DNA from: Anomaloglossus baeobatrachus
Lineage: Eukaryota; Chordata; Amphibia; Anura; Aromobatidae
DNA length: 64,000 nt
Assembly: GCF_048569485.1 (NCBI RefSeq)
Contig: NC_134353.1
Span: 72,375,908 to 72,439,907, forward strand
Direction of reading: 5' to 3'
The notes under the pieces: generated by a model
What the model saw: only the letters and a program-made list of their open reading frames with translations
What the model was told of the DNA's origin: nothing
Database searches by the model: none
Shown here: positions 1 to 11,000 of the stretch, piece by piece
Layout of the letters: each line of letters starts with the position of its first letter
How positions within the stretch are numbered: position 1 is the stretch's first letter
Made by a program: the position numbers and the translations under genes

Positions 1-809
1 CTGCCAACAAGGTAAACCAAGTCTCTGGGTGCCGCTGCCCTCTTTGGGGAGCCCGTCCGGGTATCCATCCCCTATAGTACTGCCAGGTGGTCCGTAGCCT
101 GTCCCCGTGCACAAATTAGAAGTGTTCTGGTGGCCCGTTGGCGTAAAGCTGCCCGGGCCCCCCTACCTACTTGTTGGTAGTGGAGCTGCGCTCTCAAGGG
201 CTCATGCTTAGGATTTCTGTGGGCTGTGGGGGTTGGAAAGCCCTATCCCCCTCATTGCGCTAGTGCCCCTGATCTCTGAGCTTAATGGGGATAGTCCATA
301 AAGTCACTATCCTCCGCAGGTTAATTGCCGGGTTGCCTGAACCTACTCCCCGACCTAGGGTCCTGTACCCCGCTGTGCTTTCGGTCCCGGACCGGTTATT
401 AGACTCGAGCTGTTGACCGTCCTCCAAGACCAGGCCTAGGCACCCAGCCTCAATACCCTGCGACTGGGTCTCCGACTCCTCCGGGCCCAGACCACCATTT
501 GCGACCCAACCTCTAACTCCCAGGGAGCCACACACTCCCCCAGCTCCTCACTACTCGAGAGCTACCACTGTTCTTTTCTACTTCCCTCCCACAAGTCTGC
601 CTGACCCCTAGGTGGGCGTCCCTATTCCAGCTCAGCAGCCCATTGGTGAGTCTGACAGGGTGTGGTGTGAGGTGTGGTTGGGATTTGGATGCGGATGGAG
701 GCAATACCATAGGTTGGGAACCTGGAACCAAGAGGGGATGAGCCCTGCACTAAAGGGCAGAAAGTCCAGTAACCTGTGACGCCCTGACCAGTCCAGGGGC
801 GTCACACAA
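1..809 (-). mobile_element. Partial LTR-like sequence, cut by window edge
   Basis: The stretch has no convincing gene. Its right edge ends in GGGCGTCACA, with the mirrored TGTGACGCCC about 20 bases before it. The retrotransposon LTR at 2519-3739 ends in the same way, so this is probably a related minus-strand LTR fragment entering from outside the window. The body does not visibly match the other LTR, so the family link rests on the terminal motif only. Confidence 0.3.
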
Positions 810-1036
810 TCATCTTGGCTATCTCATCTATGAATTTGACTTGCAGCTATTTAGTATATGATTAGTTATGCAGATTCTTCTCATGTAACTGCATTGTTAC
901 TGTTCTGCTCCTGGTCGTGAAAAAATCTTTTCCTTCCTGATTATTACAAATTACAACATGTTCTCACATTCCCTAATAGCTCAGTGTGTTATTAATTCTC
1001 AAGCAAAAGGTCACTAGATCAAATTAAGGAACTGCC
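810..1036. other. Unassigned sequence before Tc1 scrap
   Basis: AT-rich sequence without a usable reading frame. Positions 972-1027 look weakly like a tRNA-derived head (TAGCTCAGTG followed by a poor B-box). It is contiguous with the transposase scrap that follows and may simply be the 5' flank of that Tc1-like element. Confidence 0.3.
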
Positions 1037-1138
1037 ATGAAGAAGATTTCCCAAAAAGAGAGAAACAGCATCATCCAGCTCATCGATAGCGGTCTCTCGG
1101 ACAAGGAAATTGCCAAACTGCATCATGTGAGGCCATGA
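1037..1138 (+). pseudogene. Tc1-like transposase N-terminal fragment
   Basis: A 33-codon frame begins MKKISQKERNSIIQLIDSGL and continues SDKEIAKLHHV before a stop. The pattern (basic start, then a helix-turn-helix with GLSDKEIAKLHHV) is that of the paired-like DNA-binding domain at the N-terminus of Tc1/mariner transposases, which are normally about 340 residues long. Nothing resembling the DDE catalytic domain follows, so this is the 5' remnant of a decayed transposon. The following 250 bp show no recognisable coding sequence. Confidence 0.5.
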
Positions 1139-1388
1139 CACATGGATGAATACGAAATAAAGTTCGTCCATCCATTCAAAAGCCAAGAGGTAACGTCCAG
1201 GCAAAATATTGGAGTCAACAAGTCGCTGATCACAAGGTCTATCAGTTCTGTACATACAGTATGGGGGGACGGTATGGCTGCATAATATGTCAGATGTCAA
1301 CAGGAAATAATGTGGAGAACTGGTGCTTGTTAGTAGCTCTGCCGGATCTCAGCACTGCTCCTTGTCACTGCATGCCGACAACACCGGA
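1139..1388. other. Unassigned sequence
   Basis: No gene, tandem repeat or clear transposon terminus was recognised here. It may be residue of the Tc1-like element on its left. Its last seven bases, CACCGGA at 1382-1388, are the left target-site duplication of the MITE that follows. Confidence 0.4.
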
Positions 1389-1585
1389 CAGGGCTGCCAC
1401 TAGGATTTTCAGGGCCCCTGACTGGCATAATTTTGGGGCCCCCTTGAGACTCCACCCCAGCTCCGCCTCCATCCCTGCTCTGCCTCCACCCTGGTTTGTA
1501 AGCCAATAAATTAAGCGTAAAGGGGCCCCCCTTCTGTTGGGGCCCTGGACTAGAGTCCTGTTGGTCTCCCCTGGTGGCGGCCCTG
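1389..1585. mobile_element. hAT-like MITE with 7-bp duplication
   Basis: A 197-bp element starts CAGGGCTGCCACTAGG and ends GGTGGCGGCCCTG, an imperfect terminal inverted repeat with the CAGGG ends common in hAT transposons. It is flanked by CACCGGA at 1382-1388 and 1586-1592. hAT elements usually make 8-bp duplications, so the class is an inference. It is too short to code for a transposase. Confidence 0.6.
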
Positions 1586-1649
1586 CACCGGAGGTTATCC
1601 ACCCAGATCCATGATATGTGAGGAGAAAATAAATCCTCTCCTCATGATC

Positions 1650-2165
1650 CCCCCTGTCCCCCAAACTGCTCCCCATGGTCCCCCTCTCTCACAGACCGCT
1701 CCCCATGGTCCCCCTTCTCTCACAGATTGCTCCTCATCATCCCCCTCTCACAGATCGCACCCCATCATCCCCCTCTCACAGATCGTTATCCATTATCCCC
1801 CTCTCTCACAGATCGCTTCCCATTATCCTCCCCCTCTTATAGACCGCTCCCCATCATCTCCCCTCTCACACATCGTTCCTCATCATCCCCCTCTCTCACT
1901 GACGACTCCCCATCATTACTCCTCTCTCACAGTCCGCTCCCCATCATCCCCACTTTCTCACAGACCGCTCCCCATCATCCCCCTCTCTCACAGATCGCTC
2001 CTCATTATCCCCCCTCTCACAGATCGCTCCCCATTATCCCCCCTCTCACAGACTGCTCCCCATGACCCCCCCCTCTTATAGACCGCTCCCCATCATCTCC
2101 CCTCTCTCACACATCGTTCCTCATCATCCGCCTCTCTAACTGACGACTCCCCATCATCCCCCTCT
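1650..2165. repeat. ~30-bp minisatellite (CATCATCCCC...CTCTCACAGA)
   Basis: About 17 imperfect copies of a ~30-bp pyrimidine-rich unit containing CCCCATCATCCCCCTCTCAC and an ACAGACCGCT-like block. The same unit forms arrays at 14641-15570 and 16245-16445. The open frames here (about 110-156 codons of PHHPPLSQ-type residues) are by-products of the repeat and not genes. The array abuts the 3' end of a CR1-like LINE. Confidence 0.9.
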
Positions 2166-2171
2166 CTCAAA

Positions 2172-2216
2172 GAATAGTTACATGGTTGCATAAGCTGAAA
2201 AAAGACTTAGCTCCAT
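2172..2216 (-). mobile_element. CR1-like LINE 3' end, left copy
   Basis: This short piece (ACATGGTTGCATAAGCTGAA, then AAAAGAC and TAGCTCCAT) is repeated at 6489-6526, where it continues into more CR1 sequence. It is the left half of a duplicated segment made when the SINE on its right inserted at the junction between minisatellite and LINE end. Confidence 0.7.
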
Positions 2217-2503
2217 AAATAAAATAAAAATAAATAAATCTAAATTTTTATATACCATCATATTCCGCAGCGCTTTACATACATCAGGAACACTGTCCCC
2301 ATTGGAGCTCACAATCTAAATTCCCTATCAGTATGTCTTTGGAGTGTGGGAGGAAACCGGAGAACGTGGAGGAAACCCACGCAAACACGGGGAGAACATA
2401 CAAACTCCTTGCAGGTGTTATTCTTGGTGGGATAGGAACGCAGGACACCAGCGCTGCAAGACTGCAAGACTGGAGTGCTAACCACTGAGCCACCGTGCTG
2501 CCC
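2217..2503 (-). mobile_element. tRNA-derived SINE
   Basis: Read on the minus strand the element starts GGGCAGCACGGTGGCTCAGT, with the A-box TGGCTCAGTGG of a tRNA-like RNA polymerase III promoter and a degraded B-box about 40 bases later. It continues through a body with AGGAGTTTGTATGTTCTCCC and GTAAAGCGCTGCGGAATATG, and ends in an A/T-rich tail at 2217-2242. This is a widespread vertebrate SINE family, familiar in fish and amphibians. The duplication CTCAAAGAATAGTTA lies at 2166-2180 and 2504-2518, and the matching sequence continues beyond it (see findings). The degraded B-box suggests it is an old copy. Confidence 0.85.
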
Positions 2504-2518
2504 CTCAAAGAATAGTTA

Positions 2519-3739
2519 TGTCGCGGGCGGGGAGGAGGGTGTCAGCACACTACGCTCACCCCTTCTGCTCGGGTCCGGCGGCTGCTGCTCAGTGGTGGCT
2601 CGAGCTGTGGGCCGGATCCCGGGGGTTCTCGAGCGGCACTCCTCGCCTGTGAGTGAAAGGGGGTTGTTGGGTGTGGGAATTGTTTATTGTCCGTGACGCC
2701 ACCCACGGTTGTGGTGATTTCACCACCGCTGCTCAATATGGGGCTCCCGGGGATGGTGATGCGGAGCAGCCAGGTGTTGTGTTGCCCCTCCGTGGGTAGG
2801 GGTTGGTGATCCCGGGGCCCGGTGATGGTGTGCAGGGTGCAGGGCCTGGTGGGCGCAGGGACGCGGGGGCAGCGCTGTGCCTTACGGCACTGTGGTACTC
2901 ACTCAGCCTGAGACGTTGACACAGTTTTACGGTAAACCACACGGCTGGTTAGACGGTCCCCACGGACGGCTGCACTTGCTCTCCCAGTAGGTGACGGTGA
3001 TGTCCCTTTTCCTTGCACCTTTGTGTCTGTGTTGGTATCGATGGGTTCCCACCGGTAACCCGCTCCCCGGCTTCAAGCTGGACCGGAGGAGCTCTACTCT
3101 TTGCCCGCAGGCGCTGGCCCTCAGAAACTGGTGCCCTGGCGGTGGCGGTGTCTCTGCTATTATGGTTGGGCTGTTGCCTTCAATCGGGACTTGGATGTTG
3201 GGGGATCTGCGTCCCCGTCACTGACGGATTCGGCAAATTATGGCGACTCCAAGCCTTGCCGGGGTCCGAGAGGCCCCTGCCCTGGTGCTGACTGTCCTTT
3301 GGTACGCTGCTCCAGACCGCCGGGCCACTACCCGTCCACGGTCCTTCCAAACGGTCACCCCTCCAGACAGTCACCGCCGTTGCTGACCTTGCTGGCCCTG
3401 TCCTGTACACAGCTGGACTCTCTCTGCAGCTTTCTTTCTGTCACCTTTCTTCCACTTCTCCTACTCCTCCTTTTCCACTTCACTTTACTTGTTTACTCCT
3501 TCACCTCCTAAACTCAACTTCACTCCAGCCCTGCCCGGGCTCAACTGCTGGGTTTTCCCGCCTCCAGAGCTGTGTCCTCCTCGGTGGGCGGAGCCAACCG
3601 CCTGGCCCACCCCCCTGGTGTGAACCCCAGCCTCTGGAGGAAGGCAACAAGGATTTTGGTTAGCTTTGATGTGCCTAACTGGGATGTAGGGTGTGTGGGT
3701 GCAATGACCTGTGACCCCTGGCTTGCCCAGGGCGTCACA
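2519..3739 (-). repeat. 3' LTR of the retrotransposon
   Basis: 1,221-bp long terminal repeat. On the minus strand it begins TGTGACGCCCTGGGCAAGCC, directly after the polypurine tract at 3740-3750, and ends CGCCCGCGACA. Confidence 0.85.
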
Positions 3740-5253
3740 TTCCCCCTTAGCAAAATGCAGACCGTCCGCGGGCTGCCCGTCCAACACCGGTTTTATTTTC
3801 TGTAAAAATATAAAAAGGTAAACGGTAACATTTTAATGCATAACATCATCCCACAACGGGAGGCACATTTCTTAAACGTTTCATAACGGTTTACGGTTAC
3901 GGTTTCCGCTCTCTCCCACCCAAGCAACCTGGCCCTGATGCTGCCCCTAAAACCCAGGCAGCACCCCTTGACCCAGAGTCCAGCACACGGTACCCGAGCG
4001 GGATCTGTCCTTCCCCTCCAGAGGGTAGCCACAGGTCCCTTTGGTGGCTGGGCCCCAGCCGGCTCTGCTGCGGGCCCTCCCTCCAATCTGCCTCTCCGGA
4101 GGCGGCATTGCGGAAACGGTAACGGCAAACAACTTATTTACAAGCCACTAACGTTTGTGGTTGCCCTGCAAGTTAACGGGCTTGTCCATGGATAGTTCCC
4201 ATGCAAAAACTTTTTAAACGGTCCCCACGGGGACAACGGTGCCGGCTCCGGCCGGTTGCAAATCACACAGACAATCAGGTAAAACTTCGGTAATCATTTC
4301 TCATTTTTCATCATTTCCAACAAACAAACTTAAACTCAGTCTTTGGTCCCAACGGGGACTGCTGCAGCGGGCGTCCGCTGGCACTACTGGGCATTTTCGT
4401 CCTCCTCACCCGGCTCGGGGTGGAAGGACACGGGCACCAGCCCCTCCAGTGCATAGCAAGCACGGCGTGGAAGGGCCGCCCGATACCCGTTGTTCCCGGT
4501 TCGGGGGACATATGTGGCCTCCATGCCAGGCAGAGCAACGACCCCCTCCTCTTCCTCCGACACAGGCTCAGTGTCAGGACCGGAGTCGCTATCTTCTGCC
4601 CCTGCCGCGGTCACAGAGGGGTGCACGTCCGACGGGCCAGGTGCGGTGCAGCGCGCGAGCGAGTAGGACGGAGGTAACACAGGAGCCAGGGGCAGACCGG
4701 GTCCCTCAGCCGCAGCGACCGGTCCCTCGGGGACACAGGGGCGTGAGTCATTCTCCAGCTCCTCCATCACAGCCTCCACTCCATACACTCGCGCCACAGC
4801 AACTAGGGCCTCCACCTCCGCGGCCCACTGCTCCATCAGCCCGGCGATCCGACTCTGGTAGTGACGGCAGATCCCCGCCGCCCGGGCCCTCAGCCATGCC
4901 GCTGTTCCAGACACCCGCTCGGTAGCCTCTGCAGAACTAGGTGGGGCGGACATCTCGGCAGTCGTGCTTTCCAGGAACTCAGTATTCCTGCAGAGTCCTG
5001 GCGTCCCTGCTTTTATAGCTGCAGCTACATGCAGCCAGCCGCCATCGCGTCCCCCTTAGCTCTTTCCGGCCCCTCCTCTCTCGGGGCGGGGTTTTGGCCT
5101 TCGCGCCTCTGGTACTCGAGAAGACGCTCGAGCGGGAACTTTTCGCGCCAAAGATGGCGGCTTTTGAAATTTTTCAGCCGGATACCTCCGGCGGTCACAA
5201 GGCGCACCTCTACCAGACGGCAGAGCGGTAGGATCCTGTTCGTGACGCCAAGT
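3740..5253 (-). mobile_element. Internal region of the LTR retrotransposon
   Basis: 1.5 kb between the LTRs. The primer-binding-like site is at its right edge and the polypurine tract at its left edge. Apart from the gag-like frame at 4384-4953 it shows no pol domains; 3740-4383 and 4954-5253 look untranslated. Confidence 0.75.
4384..4953 (-). CDS. Gag-like ORF of the LTR retrotransposon
   Basis: A 189-codon open frame starts MSAPPSSAEATERVSGTAAW. It has an Ala/Arg-rich helical N-terminal third (LRARAAGICRHYQSRIAGLM, then EQWAAEVEALVAVARVYGVE) and an acidic, low-complexity C-terminal half ending in EEDENAQ. It lies about 300 bp downstream of the primer-binding-like site, where gag normally starts. 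I see no zinc knuckle, protease or other diagnostic motif, so gag identity rests on position and general composition. It may be a structural remnant kept by a non-autonomous family. Confidence 0.45.
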   Translation of the reverse strand: MSAPPSSAEATERVSGTAAWLRARAAGICRHYQSRIAGLMEQWAAEVEALVAVARVYGVEAVMEELENDSRPCVPEGPVAAAEGPGLPLAPVLPPSYSLARCTAPGPSDVHPSVTAAGAEDSDSGPDTEPVSEEEEGVVALPGMEATYVPRTGNNGYRAALPRRACYALEGLVPVSFHPEPGEEDENAQ

Positions 5254-6484
5254 TGTCGCGGGCGGGGAGGAGGGTGTCAGCACACTACGCTCACCCCTTC
5301 TGCTCGGGTCCGGCGGCTGCTGCTCAGTGGTGGCTCGAGCTGTGGGACGGATCCCGGGGGTTCTCGAGCGGCACTCCTCGCCCGTGAGTGAAAGGGGGTT
5401 GTTGGGTGTGGGAATTGTTTATTGTCCGTGACGCCACCCACGGTTGTGGTGATTTCACCACCGCTGCTCAATATGGGGCTCCCGGGGATGGTGATGCAGA
5501 GCAGCCAGGTGTTGTGTTGCCCCTCCGTGGGTAGGGGTTGGTGATCCCGGGGCCCGGTGATGGTGTGCAGGGTGCAGGGCCTGGTGGGTGCAGGGACGCG
5601 GGGGCAGCGCTGTGCCTTGCGGCACTGTGGTACTCACTCAGCCTGAGACGTTGACACAGTTTTACGGTAAACCACACGGCTGGTTAGACGGTCCCCACGG
5701 ACGGCTGCACTTGCTCTCCCAGTAGGTGACGGTGATGTCCCTTTTCCTTGCACCTTTGTGTCTGTGTTGGTATCGATGGGTTCCCACCGGTAACCCGCTC
5801 CCCGGCTTCAAGCTGGACCGGAGGAGCTCTACTCTTTGCCCGCAGGCGCTGGCCCTCAGAAACTGGTGCCCTGTCGGTGGCGGTGTCTCTGCTATTATGG
5901 TTGGGCTGTTGCCTTCAATCGGGACTTGGTTGTTGGGGGATCTGCGTCCCCGTCACTGACGGATTCGGCAAATTATGGCGACTCCAAGCCTTGCCGGGGT
6001 CCGAGAGGCCCCTGCCCTGGTGCTGACTGTCCTTTGGTACGCTGCTCCAGACCGCCGGGCCACTACCCGTCCGCGGTCCTTCCAGGAACTTCCAAACGGT
6101 CACCCCTCCAGACAGTCACCGCCGTTGCTGACCTTGCTGGCCCTGTCCTGCACACAGCTGGACTCTCTCTGCAGCTTTCTTTCTGTCACCTTTCTTCCAC
6201 TTCTCCTACTCCTCCTTTTCCACTTCACTTTACTTGTTTACTCCTTCACCTCCTAAACTCAACTTCACTCCAGCCCTGCCCGGGCTCAACTGCTGGGTTT
6301 TCCCGCCTCCAGAGCTGTGTCCTCCTCGGTGGGCGGAGCCAACCGCCTGGCCCACCCCCCTGGTGTGAACCCCAGCCTCTGGAGGAAGGCAACAAGGATT
6401 TTGGTTAGCTTTGATGTGCCTAACTGGGATGTAGGGTGTGTGGGTGCAATGACCTGTGACCCCTGGCTTGCCCAGGGAGCCACA
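5254..6484 (-). repeat. 5' LTR of the retrotransposon
   Basis: 1,231-bp partner of the LTR at 2519-3739, nearly identical to it. The terminal dinucleotides are TG and CA on the minus strand, and the outer edge is followed by the duplication GTTA. Confidence 0.85.
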
Positions 6485-6714
6485 GTTACATGGTTGCATA
6501 AGCTGAAAAAAGACCTAGCTCCATCATGATCAACCTTTCTCCACTCAATTATACATTTTTGTCAGTAAATCATTTATAACCCACTATGTTGTGTGTACTG
6601 AGGAAATCATCCAGCCCTTTTTAATATGCTGTTCTACTGTCTGCCATTATTTGTAATAAGAATACCCAAGTCCTTCTCCTGTTCTGTAGTCCCGAGTTTA
6701 CTTCCATTTAATGT
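6485..6714 (-). mobile_element. CR1-like LINE 3' fragment, internally shortened
   Basis: Contains GAGGAAATCATCCAGCCC, a 3' UTR motif also present at 15590, then jumps within a few bases to AATACCCAAGTCCTTCTCCT, which belongs further upstream in the LINE coding region (compare 16100). An internal deletion of several hundred bases has therefore occurred. The SINE and the LTR retrotransposon separate this piece from its outer end at 2172-2216. Confidence 0.75.
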
Positions 6715-7884
6715 ACAGTATTTTTCATTTTCTAAGATGCACCCCAAATTTAGAGGGAAAAAAAAATGAAAAAATAGGGTTCGTATTATAATCTGGTGGT
6801 GTCTTACCGGTGGGGGGGGGATGGCAGCGGTGGTGGAGCAAGGTCACAGGAGGCAGGGGTAGTGGTGGAGCAGGGCGGTGCTGCGGGCGGTGCAGTGAGT
6901 GTTCCAGATCCTCGTTTCGGGTGCAGTGAGTGAGGCAGATAACATCCAGAAACTGATGGCTGTGCGGGTTTCAAAGAAATGGTGTCCGAAGTCGGAATGT
7001 GCGCAGATTGAGCTATCAGCTCAATGACATGCCGAGATCTCATCTGCCCATACGCCAACTTCAAGCGCCATTTTCCTCAAGGCTGCTGCTGGGAGATCAA
7101 TCGGCTGGAGGCGGCACGTGCGCATATGAGATCTTGAGCCAAGAGCTCCATCTACGCATGTGCTGACTCTGGGCACCATTATTTAAAGCAGCAGGGTGGC
7201 CCCTGCCTCATCGCCCGTAGCCAGCACAGCAGCCACAGCAGCCAGCACAGCAGCGCCTGCAGCCAGCACAGCAGACCCGGAGTCAGCACAACAGCCCCCG
7301 GAGCCAGCACAGCAGCCACCGAAGCCAGCACAGCAGCCCCCGCAGCCAGCACAACAGCCCCCGCAGCATAGGTGCCTGCAGCCTCTGCAGCCAGCACAGC
7401 AGCGCCCGCAGCATAGGTGCCTGCAGCCAGCACAGCAGCCCCTGCAGCATAGGTGCCTGCAGCCTCTGCAGCCAGCACAGCAGCGCCCGCAGCCAGCACA
7501 ACAGCCCCCGCAGCATAGGTGCCTGCAGCCTCTGCAGCCAGAACAGCAGCGCCCGCAGCATAGGTGCCTGCAGCCAGCACAGCAGCCCCTGCAGCATAGG
7601 TGCCTGCAGCCTCTGCAGCCAGCACAGCAGCGCCCGCAGCATAGGTGCCTGCAGCCAGCACAGCAGCACCCGCAGCATAGGTGCCTGCAGCCAGCAGAGC
7701 AGCGCCCGAAACCAGCAGAGCAGCACCTACTGCAAGCAAAGCAGCACCGGCACCATCGCCTCTGCTTGCTGCGACCCCTCTCTACCACCTATGTAAGCTA
7801 CATTCAGAGTATAAGATGCAACTTTTCATTTTTATCCTAAATTTTTGGGAGGAAAAGTGCGTTTTATAATCCGAAAAATACAGT
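6715..7884. mobile_element. MITE with TIRs and internal minisatellite
   Basis: The left end CAGTATTTTTCATTTTCTAA and the right end ATAATCCGAAAAATAC are imperfect inverted repeats. Just inside are matching ATAAGAtGCAC-type motifs. The element at 22231-22866 has the same terminal theme (TATAAGACGCACC and GTGCGTCTTATAAT), so both belong to one MITE family. No transposase is encoded. The interior is GC-rich and includes a tandem array at 7196-7735. Confidence 0.65.
7196..7735. repeat. GC-rich minisatellite inside the MITE
   Basis: Imperfect tandem repeat built of CCAGCACAGCAGC-type and CATAGGTGCCTGCAGCC-type blocks, with a larger period of about 57 and 96 bp where the blocks alternate. Frames open on both strands (214 codons plus, about 200 minus) are translations of the repeat: QPAQQ and HRCLQP on one strand, AAGTYAAGA on the other. 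No protein family is recognised. Confidence 0.85.
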
Positions 7885-8080
7885 ATATCAACATAGAAGA
7901 AGGGAAGGGCACCACCTGGTGGGATCTCCTGGTATACAAGCACAATACCAATTTTTAAGAAAGAAAAGGTATACCAAAAAAAGGGATCACCACAATATCA
8001 AAGATGTAAGAAATACTTTATTACAAAAGAAACAAACCACACGTCTCCGTACTAGGAGTGGGGCACACACAGAAACATGA
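7885..8080. repeat. Unclassified interspersed repeat, left part
   Basis: A/T-rich sequence interrupted at a TTAA by the element 8081-13608 and resuming at 13609. No coding potential is seen. Confidence 0.45.
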
Positions 8081-11000
8081 TTAAAGGGGTTGTCCGACAT
8101 AACAAAAATTTTTGAGTTTAAGCTAATCTGTGCTCTATTGTCATATAAAACACCCCTACATTGTTATTTTTTGTTTTCTAACTTTTGTTCCTCTTGAATT
8201 ATCCCTTTATTCTCTGCAGCTCCTTGTTTACATTCAATTCTAGCAAACTGACCACTTCCTGTGCAAAACCTCCCAGTCACAGCTGGCACCGCCCGGCCTC
8301 ACTGTCCAGCCCCACCCCAGTGTCCAGCCGCACCCCAGTGTCCAGCCCCACCCCAGTGTTCAGCCTCGCCCTCTGCACGCCCCCTGCACACACATTCCCT
8401 TTCAGTATATTCTGCCCCAGCACTGACCTCTCATCACTACAGCATTGCAAATAACAGCCCCACATCGGGCTGTGCACCGCATACACACACACACATCAGG
8501 CTGTGCACCGCATACACACACACACACCAGGCTGTGCACCGCATACACACACACGCACATCAGGCTGTGCACTGCATACACACACACACACATCAGGCTG
8601 TGCACCGCATACACACACACACACACATCAGGCTGTGCACCGCATACACACACACACACACCAGGCTGTGCACCGCATACACACACACACGCACATCAGG
8701 CTGTGCACCGCATACACACACACACACATCAGGCTGTGCACCGCATACATACACACACATCAGGCTGTGCACCACATACACACACACACATCAGGCTGTG
8801 CACCACATACACACACACACACACATCAGGCTGGGCACCGCATACACACACACACACGCACATCAGGCTGTGCACCGCATACACACACACACACGCACAT
8901 CAGGCTGTGCACCGCAAACACACACACACACACCAGGCTGTGCACCGCATACACACACACACACGCACATCAGGCTGTGCACCGCATACACACACACACA
9001 CACATCAGGCTGTGCACCGCATACATACACACACATCAGGCTGTGCACCACATACACACACACACACACATCAGGCTGGGCACCGCATACACACACACAC
9101 ACACACCAGGCTGTGCACCGCATACACACACACACACACATCGGGCTGTGCACCGCATACACACACACACATCAGGCTGTGCACCGCATACACACACACA
9201 CACACACAAACATCAGGCTGTGCACCGCATACACACACACACACCAGGCTGTGCACCGCATACACACACACACCAGGCTGTACACCGCATACACACACAC
9301 ACCAGGCTGTGCACCGCATACACACACACACCAGGCTGTGCACCACATACACACACACACACACCAGGCTGTGCACCGCATACACACACACACACGCACA
9401 TCAGGCTGTGCACCGCATACACACACACACACACACACATCAGGCTGTGCACCGCATACACACACACACATCAGGCTGTGCACCAAATACACACACACAC
9501 ACACATCAGGCAGGGCACCGCATACACACACACACACACACCAGGCTGTGCACCGCATACACACACACATCGGGCTGTGCACCGCATACACACACACACA
9601 CACATCAGGCTGTGCACCGCATACACACACACACCAGGCTGTGCACCGCATACACACACACACACACATACACACATCAGGCTGTGCACCACATACACAC
9701 ACACACACATCAGGCTGGGCACCGCATACACACACACACCAGGCTGTGCACCGCATACACACACACACACACATCGGGCTGTGCACCACATACACACACA
9801 CACACACACACACGCACATCAGGCTGTGCACCGCATACACACACACACATCAGGCTGTGCACCGCATACACACACACACACATCGGGCTGTGCACCGCAT
9901 ACACACACACACACATCGGGCTGTGCACCGCATACACACACACACATCAGGCTGTGCACCGCATACACACACACGCATCGGGCTGTGCACCGCATACACA
10001 CACACACACACACATCAGGCTGTGCACCGCATACACACACACACACACACCAGGCTGTGCACCGCATACACACACACACACACCAGGCTGTGTACCGCAT
10101 ACACACACACACATCAGGCTGTGCACCGCATACACACACACACATCAGGCTGTGCACCGCATACACACACACACACACACCAGGCTGTGCACCGCATACA
10201 CACACACACACATCGGGCTGTGCACCGCATACACACACACACACGCACATCAGGCTGTGCACCGCATACACACACACACACATCGGGCTGTGCACCGCAT
10301 ACACACACACATCAGGCTGTGCACCGCATACACACGCACACACATCGGGCTGTGCACCGCATACACACACACATCAGGCTGTGCACCGCATACACACACA
10401 CACCAGGCTGTGCACCGCATACACACACACACATCGGGCTGTGCACCGCATACACACACATACACATCAGGCTGTGCACCGCATACACATACACACACAC
10501 CAGGCTGTGCACCGCACACACACACACACCAGGCTGTGCACCGCATACACACACACACATCAGGCTGTGCACCACATACACACACACACACCAGGCTGTG
10601 CACCGCATACACACACACATCGGGCTGTGCACCGCATACACACACACACACATCAGGCTGTGCACCGCATACACACACACACACATCGGGCTGTGCACCG
10701 CATACACACACACACACACACACACATCAGGCTGTGCACCGCATACACACACACACACATCAGGCTGTGCACCGCATACACACACACATCAGGCTGTGCA
10801 CCACATACACACGCACACACATCGGGCTGTGCACCGCATACACACACACACACACATCAGGCAGGGCACCGCATACACACACACACACACACCAGGCTGT
10901 GCACCGCATACACACACACACATCGGGCTGTGCACCGCATACACACACACACACACATCAGGCTGTGCACCGCATACACACACACACACACCAGGCTGTG

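Larger units (their letters stand above)
2519..6484 (-). mobile_element. Non-autonomous LTR retrotransposon, complete ends
   Basis: Two LTRs of about 1.22 kb (2519-3739 and 5254-6484) flank only 1.5 kb of internal DNA. On the minus strand each LTR starts TG and ends CA. A polypurine tract (AAGGGGGAA) lies immediately before the 3' LTR, and a primer-binding-like sequence (TGGCGTCACGAACAGG) lies just inside the 5' LTR. The 4-bp duplication GTTA is at 2515-2518 and 6485-6488. The internal region has one gag-like frame and no reverse transcriptase, so mobility would need enzymes in trans. The LTRs differ at about ten positions plus one 10-bp length difference, roughly 1 percent, so the copy is young. 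Whether it belongs to Ty3/Gypsy or a retrovirus-like lineage cannot be decided here. Confidence 0.85.

Noticed and set aside
972-1027. tRNA gene or SINE head
   Set aside because: A-box-like TAGCTCAGTG is present but the B-box and cloverleaf pairing are poor; too weak to call.
3101-3511. 136-codon and related frames in the LTRs
   Set aside because: Present in both LTRs at equal positions, without domain or start context; LTR sequence is regulatory.
2519-6484. Simple tandem duplication instead of an LTR element
   Set aside because: The polypurine tract, primer-binding-like site, TG/CA ends and 4-bp target duplication fit an LTR retrotransposon much better.
7196-7840. Gln/Pro-rich 214-codon frame resembling a low-complexity protein
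   Set aside because: It lies on a GC-rich tandem array inside a MITE and is open on both strands.
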